A DNA stretch of 64,000 nt from Oceaniferula flava (lineage in GTDB: Bacteria; Verrucomicrobiota; Verrucomicrobiia; Verrucomicrobiales; Akkermansiaceae), in contig NZ_JAFBGL010000002.1 in assembly GCF_016811075.1 (NCBI RefSeq), positions 1 through 64,000 of the forward strand, in the 5' to 3' direction. Position numbers and translations under genes: made by a program. The notes under the pieces were generated by a model. It worked only from the letters and a program-made list of their open reading frames with translations. It did no database searches and had not been told where the DNA came from. Positions 5,797 through 15,044 of this stretch are shown here, one piece after another; within the stretch, counting starts at the first letter, position 1; each line of letters opens with the position of its first letter.

Positions 5797-7829
5797 TGTC
5801 TGATAGCTTATCCATCTACCGCAGTCTCTATGACGAAGCGGATGAACTCACCGGCGACCTGACGGAGGGGGCGACCGAGGCGCTATGCCCGCTTTACCAT
5901 GCGTTGGAAAAAATTGAGAACCGCTACGAGAACGAAGAACTCATCGGTCAGGGCGGGATGAAGCAGGTGCTGCGGGTTTACGATCGGCAGACCGAACGTG
6001 AGGTGGCGCTTGCACTACCGCGTAACGATTTCGCTCCCGAGCGCTACGATGCTTTCCTGCGTGAAGCCCACATCACGGCACGGCTGGAGCACCCGAATAT
6101 CATCAAACTGTTCGACATGGGGATCGATGCCGAAGGGCGTCCGTTTTTCACCATGGAGTTCAAGCGTGGACTGTCGTTGCGCAAGATCCTCAGTCAGCTA
6201 CGGGCGGACAAAGAGCTCGATCGCTACCCGGTTTCCCAACGACTCTCGATCTTCCTCAAGATCTGCGAAGCCATGGCCTACGCGCACTCGCGGCATGTTC
6301 TTCACCTCGATCTGAAACCGGAGAACATCCAGATTGGCACATTCGGTGAAGTGCAGGTCTGCGACTGGGGGATGGGGGAAATCGTTCGGGGTGACAGCGA
6401 GCGGCAATCGGCCGAGGCATTGTTAGATCCGGATCTCTACGGTGATCAGTTAGAGCCCGCGGTGAAAGGCACTCCCGGCTACATGGCACCTGAGCAGGAG
6501 AGTGCGCGGGTGGCCAAGTCCGCGCAGACAGACATCTACGCGCTTGGCTGCATGCTCTACGAGCTGGTGACGCTGCTGCCGCCGGACGCCCGCAGCTCGA
6601 AGCCGGCTAGTTCCAAGGCGATCAGTGCGATCGTGGACAAAGCCTGCGCGGAGAGCCCCTACGATCGCTATCTCTCGGTCGACATGATGCACTCCGATGT
6701 CAACCGGCACCTGATGGGCTTCAGTGTGGGGGCGGAAAAGGCCGGGTTTCTGCGGGAGATGCGGCTGTTTTACCGTCGGCATAAGCTCACCAGCACCATC
6801 ACGCTGCTATTCACCATTTTCTTGTTAGGTGTGGCATTTTTCTTCACCCAGAAGCTCAAGGACAGCTACGACAACACAGCCCAGGCGCTGGACACCACAG
6901 CGCTCGCTCTGACAACGGCTGAACAGGAGCGCGACCGCGCTGAGCAGGCATTGAACAAATACCTCAAGGAAAAGGAATACTCGGCGGCCTTGTTAGAAAG
7001 CCAAGATGCCGACACCCTTGATGGCACGCTGATGCTGATGGAGGATGTCATCATGCACGAAGGCATCGGTGAAGTGGCGATCCAGAGAGCGATGGATAAG
7101 CTCGACGAGCGGCTGAAGGTTTCCCAAGAAAAAAGCAACCGAGCCTGGACGTTAAAAGCCTATCTGTATTTCCTGACCCAGCGGTTTGTCGAAGCGGAAA
7201 TTTACTACAAGATGCGCACGGGAGACCAGCAAGAGCTGCGTGATGTCATCCCCGAGTTTGCACCACTCGTCCGGAAAGAAGATGGACTCCTGCCGCCAGA
7301 GGCCTTCATTCGACTGATGGGGAAAATCATGGAATTCAAAGGGCGGAACCGGGCACCGCTGATTGAGAAAATGGTGACCTACGATAGCCTCAAGCGGTCG
7401 TCGCTGGAGGAGCGAACAAGGATCATCCGTGCCTTTCTTCAGCTCTCGAACCCAAAGTGGCTGAGCACAAGATTCGAATACGATGCCAGGCAGCGTCATT
7501 TAAAACTGAGTGGGAATATGCTCACCACGCTTTTCCGGCCTCGGGTATCGGCTACGAATCCGAGTAAGAACGCACGCAGTGTGCTGCGCCTGCTGCCTAT
7601 ACGCTCGCTAGAGCTCGCCACGCCGATGCTGCATGACTACCGACAGCTGCGCGGCTTAGGGGTCGAGGTGCTGGACATCAGCAAGATGCCAGCAAAGAAC
7701 TTGGCGCCCTTGGCCACGATGAAATCGCTGCGGGTGCTGATCGTGCGCCCCGGACAATTTGGTCGGTTACAGCTGGATCAACTGCCGGCTCATGTCACCG
7801 TTAGAGTGCATGACACTAGGGAGGAATGA
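5796..7829 (+). CDS. Membrane Ser/Thr protein kinase with WNK-like lysine placement
   Basis: Hanks-type kinase of 677 residues. The glycine loop is IGQGGMKQV (residues 50-58). The beta-3 motif reads VALA (70-73), so the usual VAIK lysine is alanine, while K56 sits in the glycine loop as in eukaryotic WNK kinases. Other catalytic parts are intact: E90 in helix C, HLDLKPEN (170-177) with D172 and K174, CDWG with D190, and GTPGYMAPE. An active enzyme is therefore likely. A single transmembrane helix lies near 331-351, followed by a coiled coil (about 360-400) and a helical, repeat-like extracytoplasmic part ending in leucine-rich-repeat-like segments (about 600-665). The gene is translationally coupled to the sigma factor, so it probably senses an envelope signal and modulates that factor. 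The signal is unknown. Confidence 0.88.
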   Translation: MSDSLSIYRSLYDEADELTGDLTEGATEALCPLYHALEKIENRYENEELIGQGGMKQVLRVYDRQTEREVALALPRNDFAPERYDAFLREAHITARLEHPNIIKLFDMGIDAEGRPFFTMEFKRGLSLRKILSQLRADKELDRYPVSQRLSIFLKICEAMAYAHSRHVLHLDLKPENIQIGTFGEVQVCDWGMGEIVRGDSERQSAEALLDPDLYGDQLEPAVKGTPGYMAPEQESARVAKSAQTDIYALGCMLYELVTLLPPDARSSKPASSKAISAIVDKACAESPYDRYLSVDMMHSDVNRHLMGFSVGAEKAGFLREMRLFYRRHKLTSTITLLFTIFLLGVAFFFTQKLKDSYDNTAQALDTTALALTTAEQERDRAEQALNKYLKEKEYSAALLESQDADTLDGTLMLMEDVIMHEGIGEVAIQRAMDKLDERLKVSQEKSNRAWTLKAYLYFLTQRFVEAEIYYKMRTGDQQELRDVIPEFAPLVRKEDGLLPPEAFIRLMGKIMEFKGRNRAPLIEKMVTYDSLKRSSLEERTRIIRAFLQLSNPKWLSTRFEYDARQRHLKLSGNMLTTLFRPRVSATNPSKNARSVLRLLPIRSLELATPMLHDYRQLRGLGVEVLDISKMPAKNLAPLATMKSLRVLIVRPGQFGRLQLDQLPAHVTVRVHDTREE

Positions 7830-7881
7830 CACAGTTCTGATCTGCTCCGAGTGCCTGCTTAATGCTAATCTTAGCTGTCTT

Positions 7882-8682
7882 ATGATTCACGCATCCTCAC
7901 AGAAAACACGCCGCCAATTTCTGAAAACTGCCAGCCTGATGGCCTCAGGCTGTGCGGCACCGCAGCTGGCCACCGGCTTGAGCCGCGATGAGCCATCGGT
8001 GAAAAAAGGATGGAGTGGCGGCAATGCCACGGCCCATCGCCAAGTGCTGCCTCACTGGTATTACAACTGGACACGGAGCGGCCGCTCAGGCGGAGCCGGG
8101 GGACCTGAGTTCGTGCCGATGATCAAGGGTAGGAAGAATCTGGGGAAGCAAACCTTCGACGTCATCCGGGCGCAGGAAAACATCACTCACTTGTTAGGAT
8201 ACAACGAGCCGGAACGCAAAAAACAGGGCGACCTGAGCGTGGAAGAGGGGCTCAAGCACTGGCCGAAGCTGGAGCAGCTGGCGATTGAAAAAAATCTTCG
8301 TCTCGGCAGCCCGGCAGTCTCCAATGACCAGGGTGGCAATCAATGGTTGGAGGCCTTCATGAAAGGGGCGAAGCGGAAGAAGATGAAAGTCGATTTCCTC
8401 GCGATCCATTGGTATAGCGGCACGGACGTCAAACGATTCGACCAGTGGCTGGATGACCTTTACAAAAAGTATCGTCTACCGATCTGGCTGACCGAGTTCA
8501 ACGGCTGGAGTGGTAGCCACAAGGAGATGGCGGACTTCGCCATCAAAGCCTTCAGGGTGCTCGAGCGACACCGTCGGGTAGAGCGCTACGCCTACTTCAA
8601 CAAGCCGAAGGGCCAGCCGGGGTCGATCTGGAAGGCCGACGGCTCACTCTCTGAGATCGGTCTGGCACTTCAGGCGATCTAA
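7882..8682 (+). CDS. Secreted GH128-like glycoside hydrolase (glycosyl hydrolase catalytic core)
   Basis: About 266 residues with a Tat-type N-terminus (TRRQFLKTASLM). The mature part resembles the Asl1/glycosyl_hydrolase_cc family, classed as GH128, whose known members cut beta-1,3-glucans. Expected sites are present: GYNEPE with E109 as candidate acid/base, IHWY, and LTEFNGW with E205 as candidate nucleophile. SKASL-type family length fits. The start at 7882 is chosen because an upstream in-frame ATG (7759) would overlap the kinase by 70 bases and delay the Tat signal. It follows the sigma/kinase pair on the same strand and could be in their transcript. Substrate is inferred from the family only. 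Confidence 0.8.
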   Translation: MIHASSQKTRRQFLKTASLMASGCAAPQLATGLSRDEPSVKKGWSGGNATAHRQVLPHWYYNWTRSGRSGGAGGPEFVPMIKGRKNLGKQTFDVIRAQENITHLLGYNEPERKKQGDLSVEEGLKHWPKLEQLAIEKNLRLGSPAVSNDQGGNQWLEAFMKGAKRKKMKVDFLAIHWYSGTDVKRFDQWLDDLYKKYRLPIWLTEFNGWSGSHKEMADFAIKAFRVLERHRRVERYAYFNKPKGQPGSIWKADGSLSEIGLALQAI

Positions 8683-8757
8683 GGGGCTCGCATTTTCGAC
8701 GTCTGGCAAATAGGCGAATCGGAGCGGTGGGGGCAGCCTCACGTGCGACTCCCGCAC

Positions 8758-9492
8758 TTACTTCGGCATGTCCTGGATCGCAAGCATGCGCAGGGGAGTG
8801 GATCCCAGCTTGGCGCGGGCAACACTGGGGAAGGCAATCAGAATGATCCGGCGGCCGGGCACGAGGCGGAGGCGCTTGCTCGACATGATTTTATTTTCCC
8901 CCTTATAGCGCATGATCACCTTCGCAGAGGTGTAGGTATTCCGTGTGGTGTTGACGAAAGGGTAGGTGAACTTGCTGAACGGCTGGACCACGGTCTTGGT
9001 GGTATTGACCTGCAGCCCGAGTGGGGCGGTGCTCTCGTTGTAGAAGTAGATGTTGTTCGCTGGCATCGACGAGCTGCTCAGGTTCAGTCCGGCGCTGGTG
9101 ATTGGGGATTTGGCATCCTTGCGTTTCAAGATCACGAGATGAGATTTACCGGTGCCGGACAATGCCTGCTGGACGGCTGGCTTGTAGGTGACCTTTCCTT
9201 CCTCGTCCGTGACCTGCTTGTAGAGCGTGAAGGTTCTCGCGCCGCGGACGGGGAGAGGCTGCGAGACGGTTTCACCGTAGAGCTCGATCTGATAATAATT
9301 CTCACCAACCTTGAGGAAGAAGACATCGTCCTTTTTCAGCTGGAAGGTGGTGACACACTTGCAGACGAGATCTTCAGCCTGTGGTGTTGGCAGAGGTGGC
9401 AGCTGGTTGGGATCTGTTATTTTGTCTTGGGCAATAGCTGCGGAGCTGGCGAAGCAGAGCGCCAACAGCGGGATGAGAATGCGGGAAATCAT
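8758..9492 (-). CDS. Secreted protein of unknown function next to Verru_Chthon protein A
   Basis: 244 residues with a clear signal peptide (MISRILIPLLALCFASSAAIAQ). I do not recognise a domain. The mature part is rich in beta-type segments (YYQIELYGETVS, FTLYKQVTDEEGK, NNIYFYNESTAPLGLQV) and contains one CKC pair. It starts 52 bases downstream of the stop of the very large pilin-like gene at 9545-13129 on the same strand, so the two probably form one transcript and may work together at the envelope. An accessory role for the pilin-like protein is inference only. It converges with the GH128-like gene. Confidence 0.7.
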   Translation of the reverse strand: MISRILIPLLALCFASSAAIAQDKITDPNQLPPLPTPQAEDLVCKCVTTFQLKKDDVFFLKVGENYYQIELYGETVSQPLPVRGARTFTLYKQVTDEEGKVTYKPAVQQALSGTGKSHLVILKRKDAKSPITSAGLNLSSSSMPANNIYFYNESTAPLGLQVNTTKTVVQPFSKFTYPFVNTTRNTYTSAKVIMRYKGENKIMSSKRLRLVPGRRIILIAFPSVARAKLGSTPLRMLAIQDMPK

Positions 9493-9544
9493 AAGAAGTC
9501 TGGGTGAGGTGGTTGATCAATGGTGAAGGGTAGCCATTAGCAGC

Positions 9545-12500
9545 TTAGTTGACGATGGAGTCATCGTCACCGAATGGCATCACATCTTTCTCATTGAGCC
9601 AACGGAAACTCATGACATTAAAACGGCGACCAAAGCCCGTCTCATTCAGCGCTTGTGGCTGGACGAGCTTCGAGTTGCTGCCGTCCCAACCGACAGGTTT
9701 GGCGCTGCGCTGCACCACCGCTTCACACCATGCTCTGGCTTGCACCTCGCCGGTGGTGGGATCGATCGAGTCGCCGTAGGCGCGGATCACAAAGGTATCG
9801 CCACGCACGGTGATGCTTGGGCCGATCTTGCTGAGCACGTCGGCTTGCGAGATGAAGTTGGGTGCGTAGCTGTGGATCAGTCCTCCGTCGCTATCGATCA
9901 CAGATTTTGGAGCACCGAACATGGCTTCCTGAGCATCGGATGAGACGCTGAAGTTCATGCTGCTACCGCTCCAGTCTTGGCTGGGCTTGATCGTCATCTT
10001 CGTGCCGGAGCTGGATTCGGCGGCGTAGTAGTGATAGTTGATCTGTTGGTCTTCTGTGGTGGCCTTGTTGATGGCAGCTTGCAGGGTGCCGAGCACTTCC
10101 TGGTAGACCCGCTCATCGCCGGTGACATCGCTGTCGGGCTCGAGGCGACGATTGACAAAGTCACCCAAGGAAAGGAACGGGCCACGGAGCTTCACCTCCT
10201 CGACAATGCGGTTCGCCAGAGTGTCGATTTCCGTGCTGTTCAAGGTGCGGGTCGCAGCCCAGCTGTTCACCTCGGAGAAGTCCGTGTTGGCGCTGCGGTC
10301 TTCTGGAACATCGTTAGGCTCTTCCACCAGTGGGGCGAGAAAGCGGCCCATGGCGGCGGCGTCGGCGGTGTTACTATCGGTCGAGCTGTGCAGCGTTTCC
10401 ACGCTTTGTCCCAGTGCGCCTGAGAGGAAGGCCTTCCAGGCGGTCACCGAGGTGGAGTTGACGTTGAAGCCACCGTGCACCATCACACTGGAAGCGGAGA
10501 GGTCGAAACCATCGGCATTGGTGAGGATGGAACTATCGAATTCACCATCGTTGCCGATGCTGGTGAGGTATTGACGGCTATTTGGCAGGCGCATGCCGGG
10601 CTCAAGAGTTTCGCCGCTCTGAGGAATGGTGCTGAGGTAGTAGCTGTCCCAGGTGGAAGCATTGAGCAGGTAGGAAATGTCGTAGAGATCCTGCTGCGAG
10701 CTGGACTTGAACTCGGAGCGATCGAAACGTGGCGGTGCCTGGGCGTTGCCGAAGGCGTAGGTAGGCTGCCAGGAGTAAACCGAGAGATCGGCGTGCTGGA
10801 AGCTCCCCAGGGAAAGCGGGCCGTAGTCTCCGGTGGGGTAATCAAAGAAGGGGTATGCCATGTTGGGCACCTGTGAGCGGTGCCAGCCACCGAGGCGATC
10901 GGTGGAGAGATTGCCATACAAGTTATCGGTGGATTCCCAAGTTGCTTTGAAGGTATTTACGGAGCGGAATGAGAAGGCATTTTTCCACTCAGTGGCTTCG
11001 ACAGAGCCGCTTGGCCAATTGTCCGAGCCGGAAAAGCTCTGCTGATTTCGGACGTTCCAGTAGCTGAGCATGGAGTGCGGCTGACCGGCTTTGGGCGGTT
11101 TGTTCATGTTGGAACCACCGACGAAGATATCGAAATTACTCACCAGCATCGAGGAGCCGAAGTTGATCAGTGCGCTCTTGTAGTCGTAGGTGTCTGAGGC
11201 GAGACGGGATCCATCGAGGTAGCTGCTCAGAGGATAGGTGGAGCGCTGCCAGTTTCCGAAGCGTTCATTGCGCTGCGGTTTTTTGATCGCGTGCAGCAGC
11301 GTCGGGTTTCCGTTTTCCACCGAGTAGAGGTTGAGGTGCATGTCGAGATCTTCATCATCGCTTGCACCGGAGCCGGTTTTGTCCGAGCGGAAATTGGGCT
11401 CGGTTTTCAACTTGGAGGTCAAGTTTGCGTTCGAGCTGGCGTCGAGGGTGCCTACCGATGGGCTGACGAGGTAGAAAAATTCGTCCAAGTTGCCTTCGTT
11501 GACCAGCAGGTTGAGGTCGGCGTCGTTGGAGTAGTTTTTCAGGATGTCGGTATCGGCATTTGAGTTGATGTTGTAAGGCACGCCGGAGATCGATCCGGAC
11601 GAAGGCGGTTTGGCGTGGAAAAGCAGCGATTCGCCGGGCTCGAATGCCTGGTTTTTAATGACAAAGGTGAAGAAGCGTTTGTTGTCCTGGTAGTCGATGT
11701 CCTCGTTGTCTGCCGGTTTGTGTGGAGGCAGCGGGGTGTGGCCGTTGTTTTGCTCCCACGAATGCCAAACTGGGTTGGTGTTATACGTCGCTTTATCGGT
11801 GTTACGAAGGCCGGTTTGCATCCACCAGCGGAACTGGTAGCCAATTTGAACGATGTAGTCCTGGGCCTTGAGTGGCACGTTGTGTGGGTTCCACAGCTGG
11901 AACTGAGGCATAATCATGGTGACCGGATTGAAGGTCTTGGTTCCGGTGATTTCATAAGAGTGCTGCATGGCAACGGCTCCCTGGGTGATCACGGGGTATA
12001 GGCCGTGGGATGGATTCGAGGAATCGTAGTTTGCGGCGACCACGTCTTGGGGTTCGGTCGGGTCATCGACCAGATTGGCCCACTGCTTGAGGAGGTCGAA
12101 GGTTGGAGTGCGATCGGCGCTGATCGAGAAGCGGCTGTCGATCATCGATTTTTTATCGTGACCGGTGTAGGAACCCTTCAGGTAGGCGGTGAGATCCTGC
12201 TTCAGTTTACCATTAACCACATCCACCGGCAGCGAGAGGGAGTAGGGGGTGAACTTGTCCTGATTCAGGCGGCTCCAGCTTTTCCATGAAGAGTCGGAGG
12301 CCTCATCACCGAGGCGCTCGAGCTGGTTATGAGTCACCAGCTTGAAAAGCTTCTCAGGGGTTTCCTTATACGTGGGAAGTTGGCTGGAAAAGTTGGTGCT
12401 TTGGGTTACTTGGTAGCTGCTTTGGCGCTGGTCATCAGCGTCCACCGAGCTGCCGGCGAGCACATCCGAGCCATCGATGGAAGCCAGGGTGTTCACGCGG

Positions 12501-13129
12501 GCCTTCATGCTTTCATCACCGATCCACCAAGCGTAGCGGCCGGAGTTATCCTCCACCTTCACCAAGCCGGCTTGAGCCTTGGTCAGCTGAGTGGCTGCGA
12601 GGCTATCGGCGTCTTGAGGGATGACCACGGAGGCGTCTTTGATAAACTGACCGAGGGTGACCACGTCGCCATTGATATTCGCTGTGGGGTCCAGGGCGGT
12701 TGTGTTATCGGCATTGGAAACCAACCATTCCATGTTTTCCAAACTCCAGTCACGCAGTGAGCGTGGATCGATCAAGCTGTCATCCGGGCTGTTTGGGTTG
12801 ACCGTGGGGTAGACACCCAGCCAATGCGGGTGCAGCACGCCATTGATCTCGCTGCTGCTGGGATCGGTATCAAGAATGGAAGCGTTGGCGGTGGCGCGGG
12901 CGTCAGGGCCGAGAGTGCTCTGCAGCTGGCCGAGGGCGATTTGTAAGGCCATGCGGGCATTCGCCTGGGCTTCCGCCTGGGCATCGGCATGACGACCGGC
13001 ACGGATTTCCAAGGTGCTAAGGCTGAGCATCGCCAAGGCGATGAGGGTGAGCAAGACCATCACGGAGATGGTGGCAATCAGGGCAAAACCTCTGGCCTGG
13101 GTGGGTGCGTTGTGGAGACGAATCTTCAT
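9545..13129 (-). CDS. Verru_Chthon cassette protein A-like giant pilin-like protein
   Basis: About 1194 residues. The N-terminus has a type IV prepilin-like leader: a short basic stretch ending ARG, then FALIATISVMVLLTLIAL, with cleavage expected between Gly and Phe. This N-terminus plus the great length matches what I know of Verru_Chthon cassette protein A, found in Verrucomicrobiota. The remainder is a large, Asn/Ser/Asp-rich extracellular region with no motif I recognise. The start at 13129 is preferred over an in-frame ATG at 13252 because it places the prepilin leader correctly. Partner cassette proteins B, C and D are not seen in the window; only one small secreted protein follows. Role is likely a pseudopilin-like surface or secretion component; function is unproven. 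Confidence 0.82.
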   Translation of the reverse strand: MKIRLHNAPTQARGFALIATISVMVLLTLIALAMLSLSTLEIRAGRHADAQAEAQANARMALQIALGQLQSTLGPDARATANASILDTDPSSSEINGVLHPHWLGVYPTVNPNSPDDSLIDPRSLRDWSLENMEWLVSNADNTTALDPTANINGDVVTLGQFIKDASVVIPQDADSLAATQLTKAQAGLVKVEDNSGRYAWWIGDESMKARVNTLASIDGSDVLAGSSVDADDQRQSSYQVTQSTNFSSQLPTYKETPEKLFKLVTHNQLERLGDEASDSSWKSWSRLNQDKFTPYSLSLPVDVVNGKLKQDLTAYLKGSYTGHDKKSMIDSRFSISADRTPTFDLLKQWANLVDDPTEPQDVVAANYDSSNPSHGLYPVITQGAVAMQHSYEITGTKTFNPVTMIMPQFQLWNPHNVPLKAQDYIVQIGYQFRWWMQTGLRNTDKATYNTNPVWHSWEQNNGHTPLPPHKPADNEDIDYQDNKRFFTFVIKNQAFEPGESLLFHAKPPSSGSISGVPYNINSNADTDILKNYSNDADLNLLVNEGNLDEFFYLVSPSVGTLDASSNANLTSKLKTEPNFRSDKTGSGASDDEDLDMHLNLYSVENGNPTLLHAIKKPQRNERFGNWQRSTYPLSSYLDGSRLASDTYDYKSALINFGSSMLVSNFDIFVGGSNMNKPPKAGQPHSMLSYWNVRNQQSFSGSDNWPSGSVEATEWKNAFSFRSVNTFKATWESTDNLYGNLSTDRLGGWHRSQVPNMAYPFFDYPTGDYGPLSLGSFQHADLSVYSWQPTYAFGNAQAPPRFDRSEFKSSSQQDLYDISYLLNASTWDSYYLSTIPQSGETLEPGMRLPNSRQYLTSIGNDGEFDSSILTNADGFDLSASSVMVHGGFNVNSTSVTAWKAFLSGALGQSVETLHSSTDSNTADAAAMGRFLAPLVEEPNDVPEDRSANTDFSEVNSWAATRTLNSTEIDTLANRIVEEVKLRGPFLSLGDFVNRRLEPDSDVTGDERVYQEVLGTLQAAINKATTEDQQINYHYYAAESSSGTKMTIKPSQDWSGSSMNFSVSSDAQEAMFGAPKSVIDSDGGLIHSYAPNFISQADVLSKIGPSITVRGDTFVIRAYGDSIDPTTGEVQARAWCEAVVQRSAKPVGWDGSNSKLVQPQALNETGFGRRFNVMSFRWLNEKDVMPFGDDDSIVN

Positions 13130-13296
13130 AATGATGTGATGGGGTCGATTTGACTGATGAAAAAAAGATGAGAAATCACAGATGTATATTCTCAGTATAT
13201 TCATAAACACGCCGATCGCTAACATCTTTACACGGAAATGAATGTTTTTCATTAAGTTTATACTCTGAACTGCATTTAGAGCGGTCTGAAGTGAGT

Positions 13297-13311
13297 CAAA
13301 TCAATGATTTG
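13297..13311. promoter_or_regulatory. Short palindrome in the divergent intergenic region
   Basis: CAAATCA-A-TGATTTG is a perfect 7-base inverted repeat between two divergent genes (9545-13129 and 13504-14298). It could be an operator for either gene; nothing identifies the regulator. Confidence 0.3.
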
Positions 13312-13503
13312 AGCTCAATCAGATGAGTTCAGCGCGGGTAAAACAGGTCCTCAGTGAAATGCGCTAATTGATTTCATGGCATCTAGTAAACTAGCTCATT
13401 GGCTAGGTAGCCGAAATGAGGATTTGCTGCTAGTTTTTAATAATCACACAATTGTTTGATTTGTACCATCGAGTAGAAAAGACATTCATCCACATCATAA
13501 CTT

Positions 13504-14298
13504 ATGAAAACACACACATTATTAAGCGTCAGCCTGCTTTCAGTAGCGATATCAGCATCGTCTCAGGCGGCATTGCTACTTCAGTATGATAGTGGCTCAA
13601 ACCCTCCTCAAAACAATAGTGGTGTAGGCCACTTAGTAACTTATAACGTTGATGCAGCCTTCATCAGCTCGCCGTTAAGCCACATCGGAAATGATGGAAC
13701 TTCGGTTCAAGGTGTGGGTTCGGTGGCTTCCTACCCTGGAGCAACCCCACCTGACGCCACTACCGTCAATGGCGGGACTCCCACCCAGACCAATACGACA
13801 ACGGTAGGTGCGCAAGGAGGATTGACATTCTCTGATGTCACTTTTGAAATAAATCCGAATGGGGGCCTAACTGGTACAACTGCTGATTCACTTGCTGGAG
13901 GGAACTTTATTTTCTTCACGTTTACAGCAGCACAAGCATTCAACCTGACTGAACTTTCAGCAATTTCGGATCCCAACAATGGAACTGGAAGACATGGAGC
14001 CCAAACCGCCGGGGCGTTTGTCAGTGTGAATGGGGGGACATTCAATCAGTTTGGAAGTGATTTCTCGTTACTTAACAATGCTCCACGCACCAATGTGTTC
14101 ACTGACACATTATTTATCGACGCGGCTGATACAGTAGAAGTTCGATTAGCATTCACAGAAGAGGAATTCTCCAATGGATTCCAAGCAGCTACTCGTATCG
14201 GCAGCATTTCCGTTAATGGTGATCCTATCCCTGAACCATCTTCCGCCGCCCTTCTCGGACTTGGTGGACTGGCTTTGATCCTTAGACGTCGCAAGTAG
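13504..14298 (+). CDS. PEP-CTERM sorting-domain protein
   Basis: 264 residues with an N-terminal signal peptide (to about SSQAA) and a C-terminal sorting signal: IPEPSSAALLGLGG, a hydrophobic helix and RRRK at the very end. Exosortase systems cleave such tails and attach or release the protein at the cell surface, often with exopolysaccharide. The mature part (ALLLQYDSG..., FFTFTAAQAFNLTELSAISD, GSDFSLLNNAPRT, VRLAFTEE, AATRIGSISV) is a beta-rich domain shared with the PEP-CTERM protein at 25417-26166. Base composition is less GC-rich than the neighbours. No exosortase gene is in the window. A strong terminator follows immediately. Confidence 0.9.
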   Translation: MKTHTLLSVSLLSVAISASSQAALLLQYDSGSNPPQNNSGVGHLVTYNVDAAFISSPLSHIGNDGTSVQGVGSVASYPGATPPDATTVNGGTPTQTNTTTVGAQGGLTFSDVTFEINPNGGLTGTTADSLAGGNFIFFTFTAAQAFNLTELSAISDPNNGTGRHGAQTAGAFVSVNGGTFNQFGSDFSLLNNAPRTNVFTDTLFIDAADTVEVRLAFTEEEFSNGFQAATRIGSISVNGDPIPEPSSAALLGLGGLALILRRRK

Positions 14299-14316
14299 AC
14301 GTTCCTTATTTCAATC

Positions 14317-14346
14317 AAGGCCGTTCCTTCGGGAGCGGCCTTTTTT
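14317..14346 (+). terminator. Rho-independent terminator after PEP-CTERM gene
   Basis: AAGGCCG and CGGCCTT pair around TTCCTTCGGGAG and are followed by six T. It also lies at the convergent end of the response-regulator gene. Confidence 0.85.
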
Positions 14347-14378
14347 GGGGCCCTGTAATTTGACCTGGTGGGGTGCGA

Positions 14379-15044
14379 TCAGATGATGCCCTTGCGAATT
14401 CCCTTGGCCACAGCTCCGGCCTGGGACTGGACGTTGAGTTTTTTGTAGGTGTTGGCGACGTGGAATTTTACGGTGTGTGGGGAAAGCTGGAGCAGGTCCG
14501 AGATTTCCTTGATAATTAAGCCGTCGGCGAGGTGTTTGAGCACTTCGATTTCCCTCTCGGTAAGGTCGTGTTCCTTCGGAAGAGCGTTGGTTTTGGGGAA
14601 GGCGTTGAGGACGATGGATGCGACCTGCGGGTCCAGTGAGGCCCCACCTTCCATGACGTCTTGAATACTGTGCACAATCTGATCCATGCTGGTGTTCTTG
14701 AGCAAATAGCCGTCGGCGCCGGCGCAGATGGCATCGAAGACATCCTGTTGCTTGTCCGAGCCGGTGAGCACAATACATTTAATTTCGGGTGCGATATCCA
14801 GAATATGTTTCAGGCCTTCGATGCCACTCATGCCCGGGAGGGAGATATCGATCAACATAGCTTGAGGTTTTTCCTCGCACTGTGGCAGCGATTCCAGAGC
14901 TTCTTCACAGGATGAAAAATCACGTGAGCACTCGATGTGATCGGTCGAGTTCAGCATTTCCGCCAGGTTCGAGCGGAAGGCAGCATTGTCCTCGATCAGC
15001 CAGAGGGCGACAGGAGCGGGAGTATCTCGGTAGGTGTTAGGCAT
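14379..15044 (-). CDS. NarL/LuxR-type response regulator
   Basis: 221 residues, two domains. The receiver domain (about 12-130) has the acidic pair E18/D19 and the phospho-acceptor D66 in MLIDISLPGMSG, with VLTGSD giving the Thr/Ser switch and LLKN the conserved Lys. The C-terminal LuxR-type helix-turn-helix (about 150-215) reads LTEREIEVLKHLADGLIIKEIS and SPHTVKFHVANTYKKL. It is a DNA-binding transcription regulator controlled by phosphorylation. Its ATG lies within the last codons of the upstream histidine kinase gene (8-base overlap, ATGCCTAA), so the two are translated together and are a cognate pair. Confidence 0.95.
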   Translation of the reverse strand: MPNTYRDTPAPVALWLIEDNAAFRSNLAEMLNSTDHIECSRDFSSCEEALESLPQCEEKPQAMLIDISLPGMSGIEGLKHILDIAPEIKCIVLTGSDKQQDVFDAICAGADGYLLKNTSMDQIVHSIQDVMEGGASLDPQVASIVLNAFPKTNALPKEHDLTEREIEVLKHLADGLIIKEISDLLQLSPHTVKFHVANTYKKLNVQSQAGAVAKGIRKGII

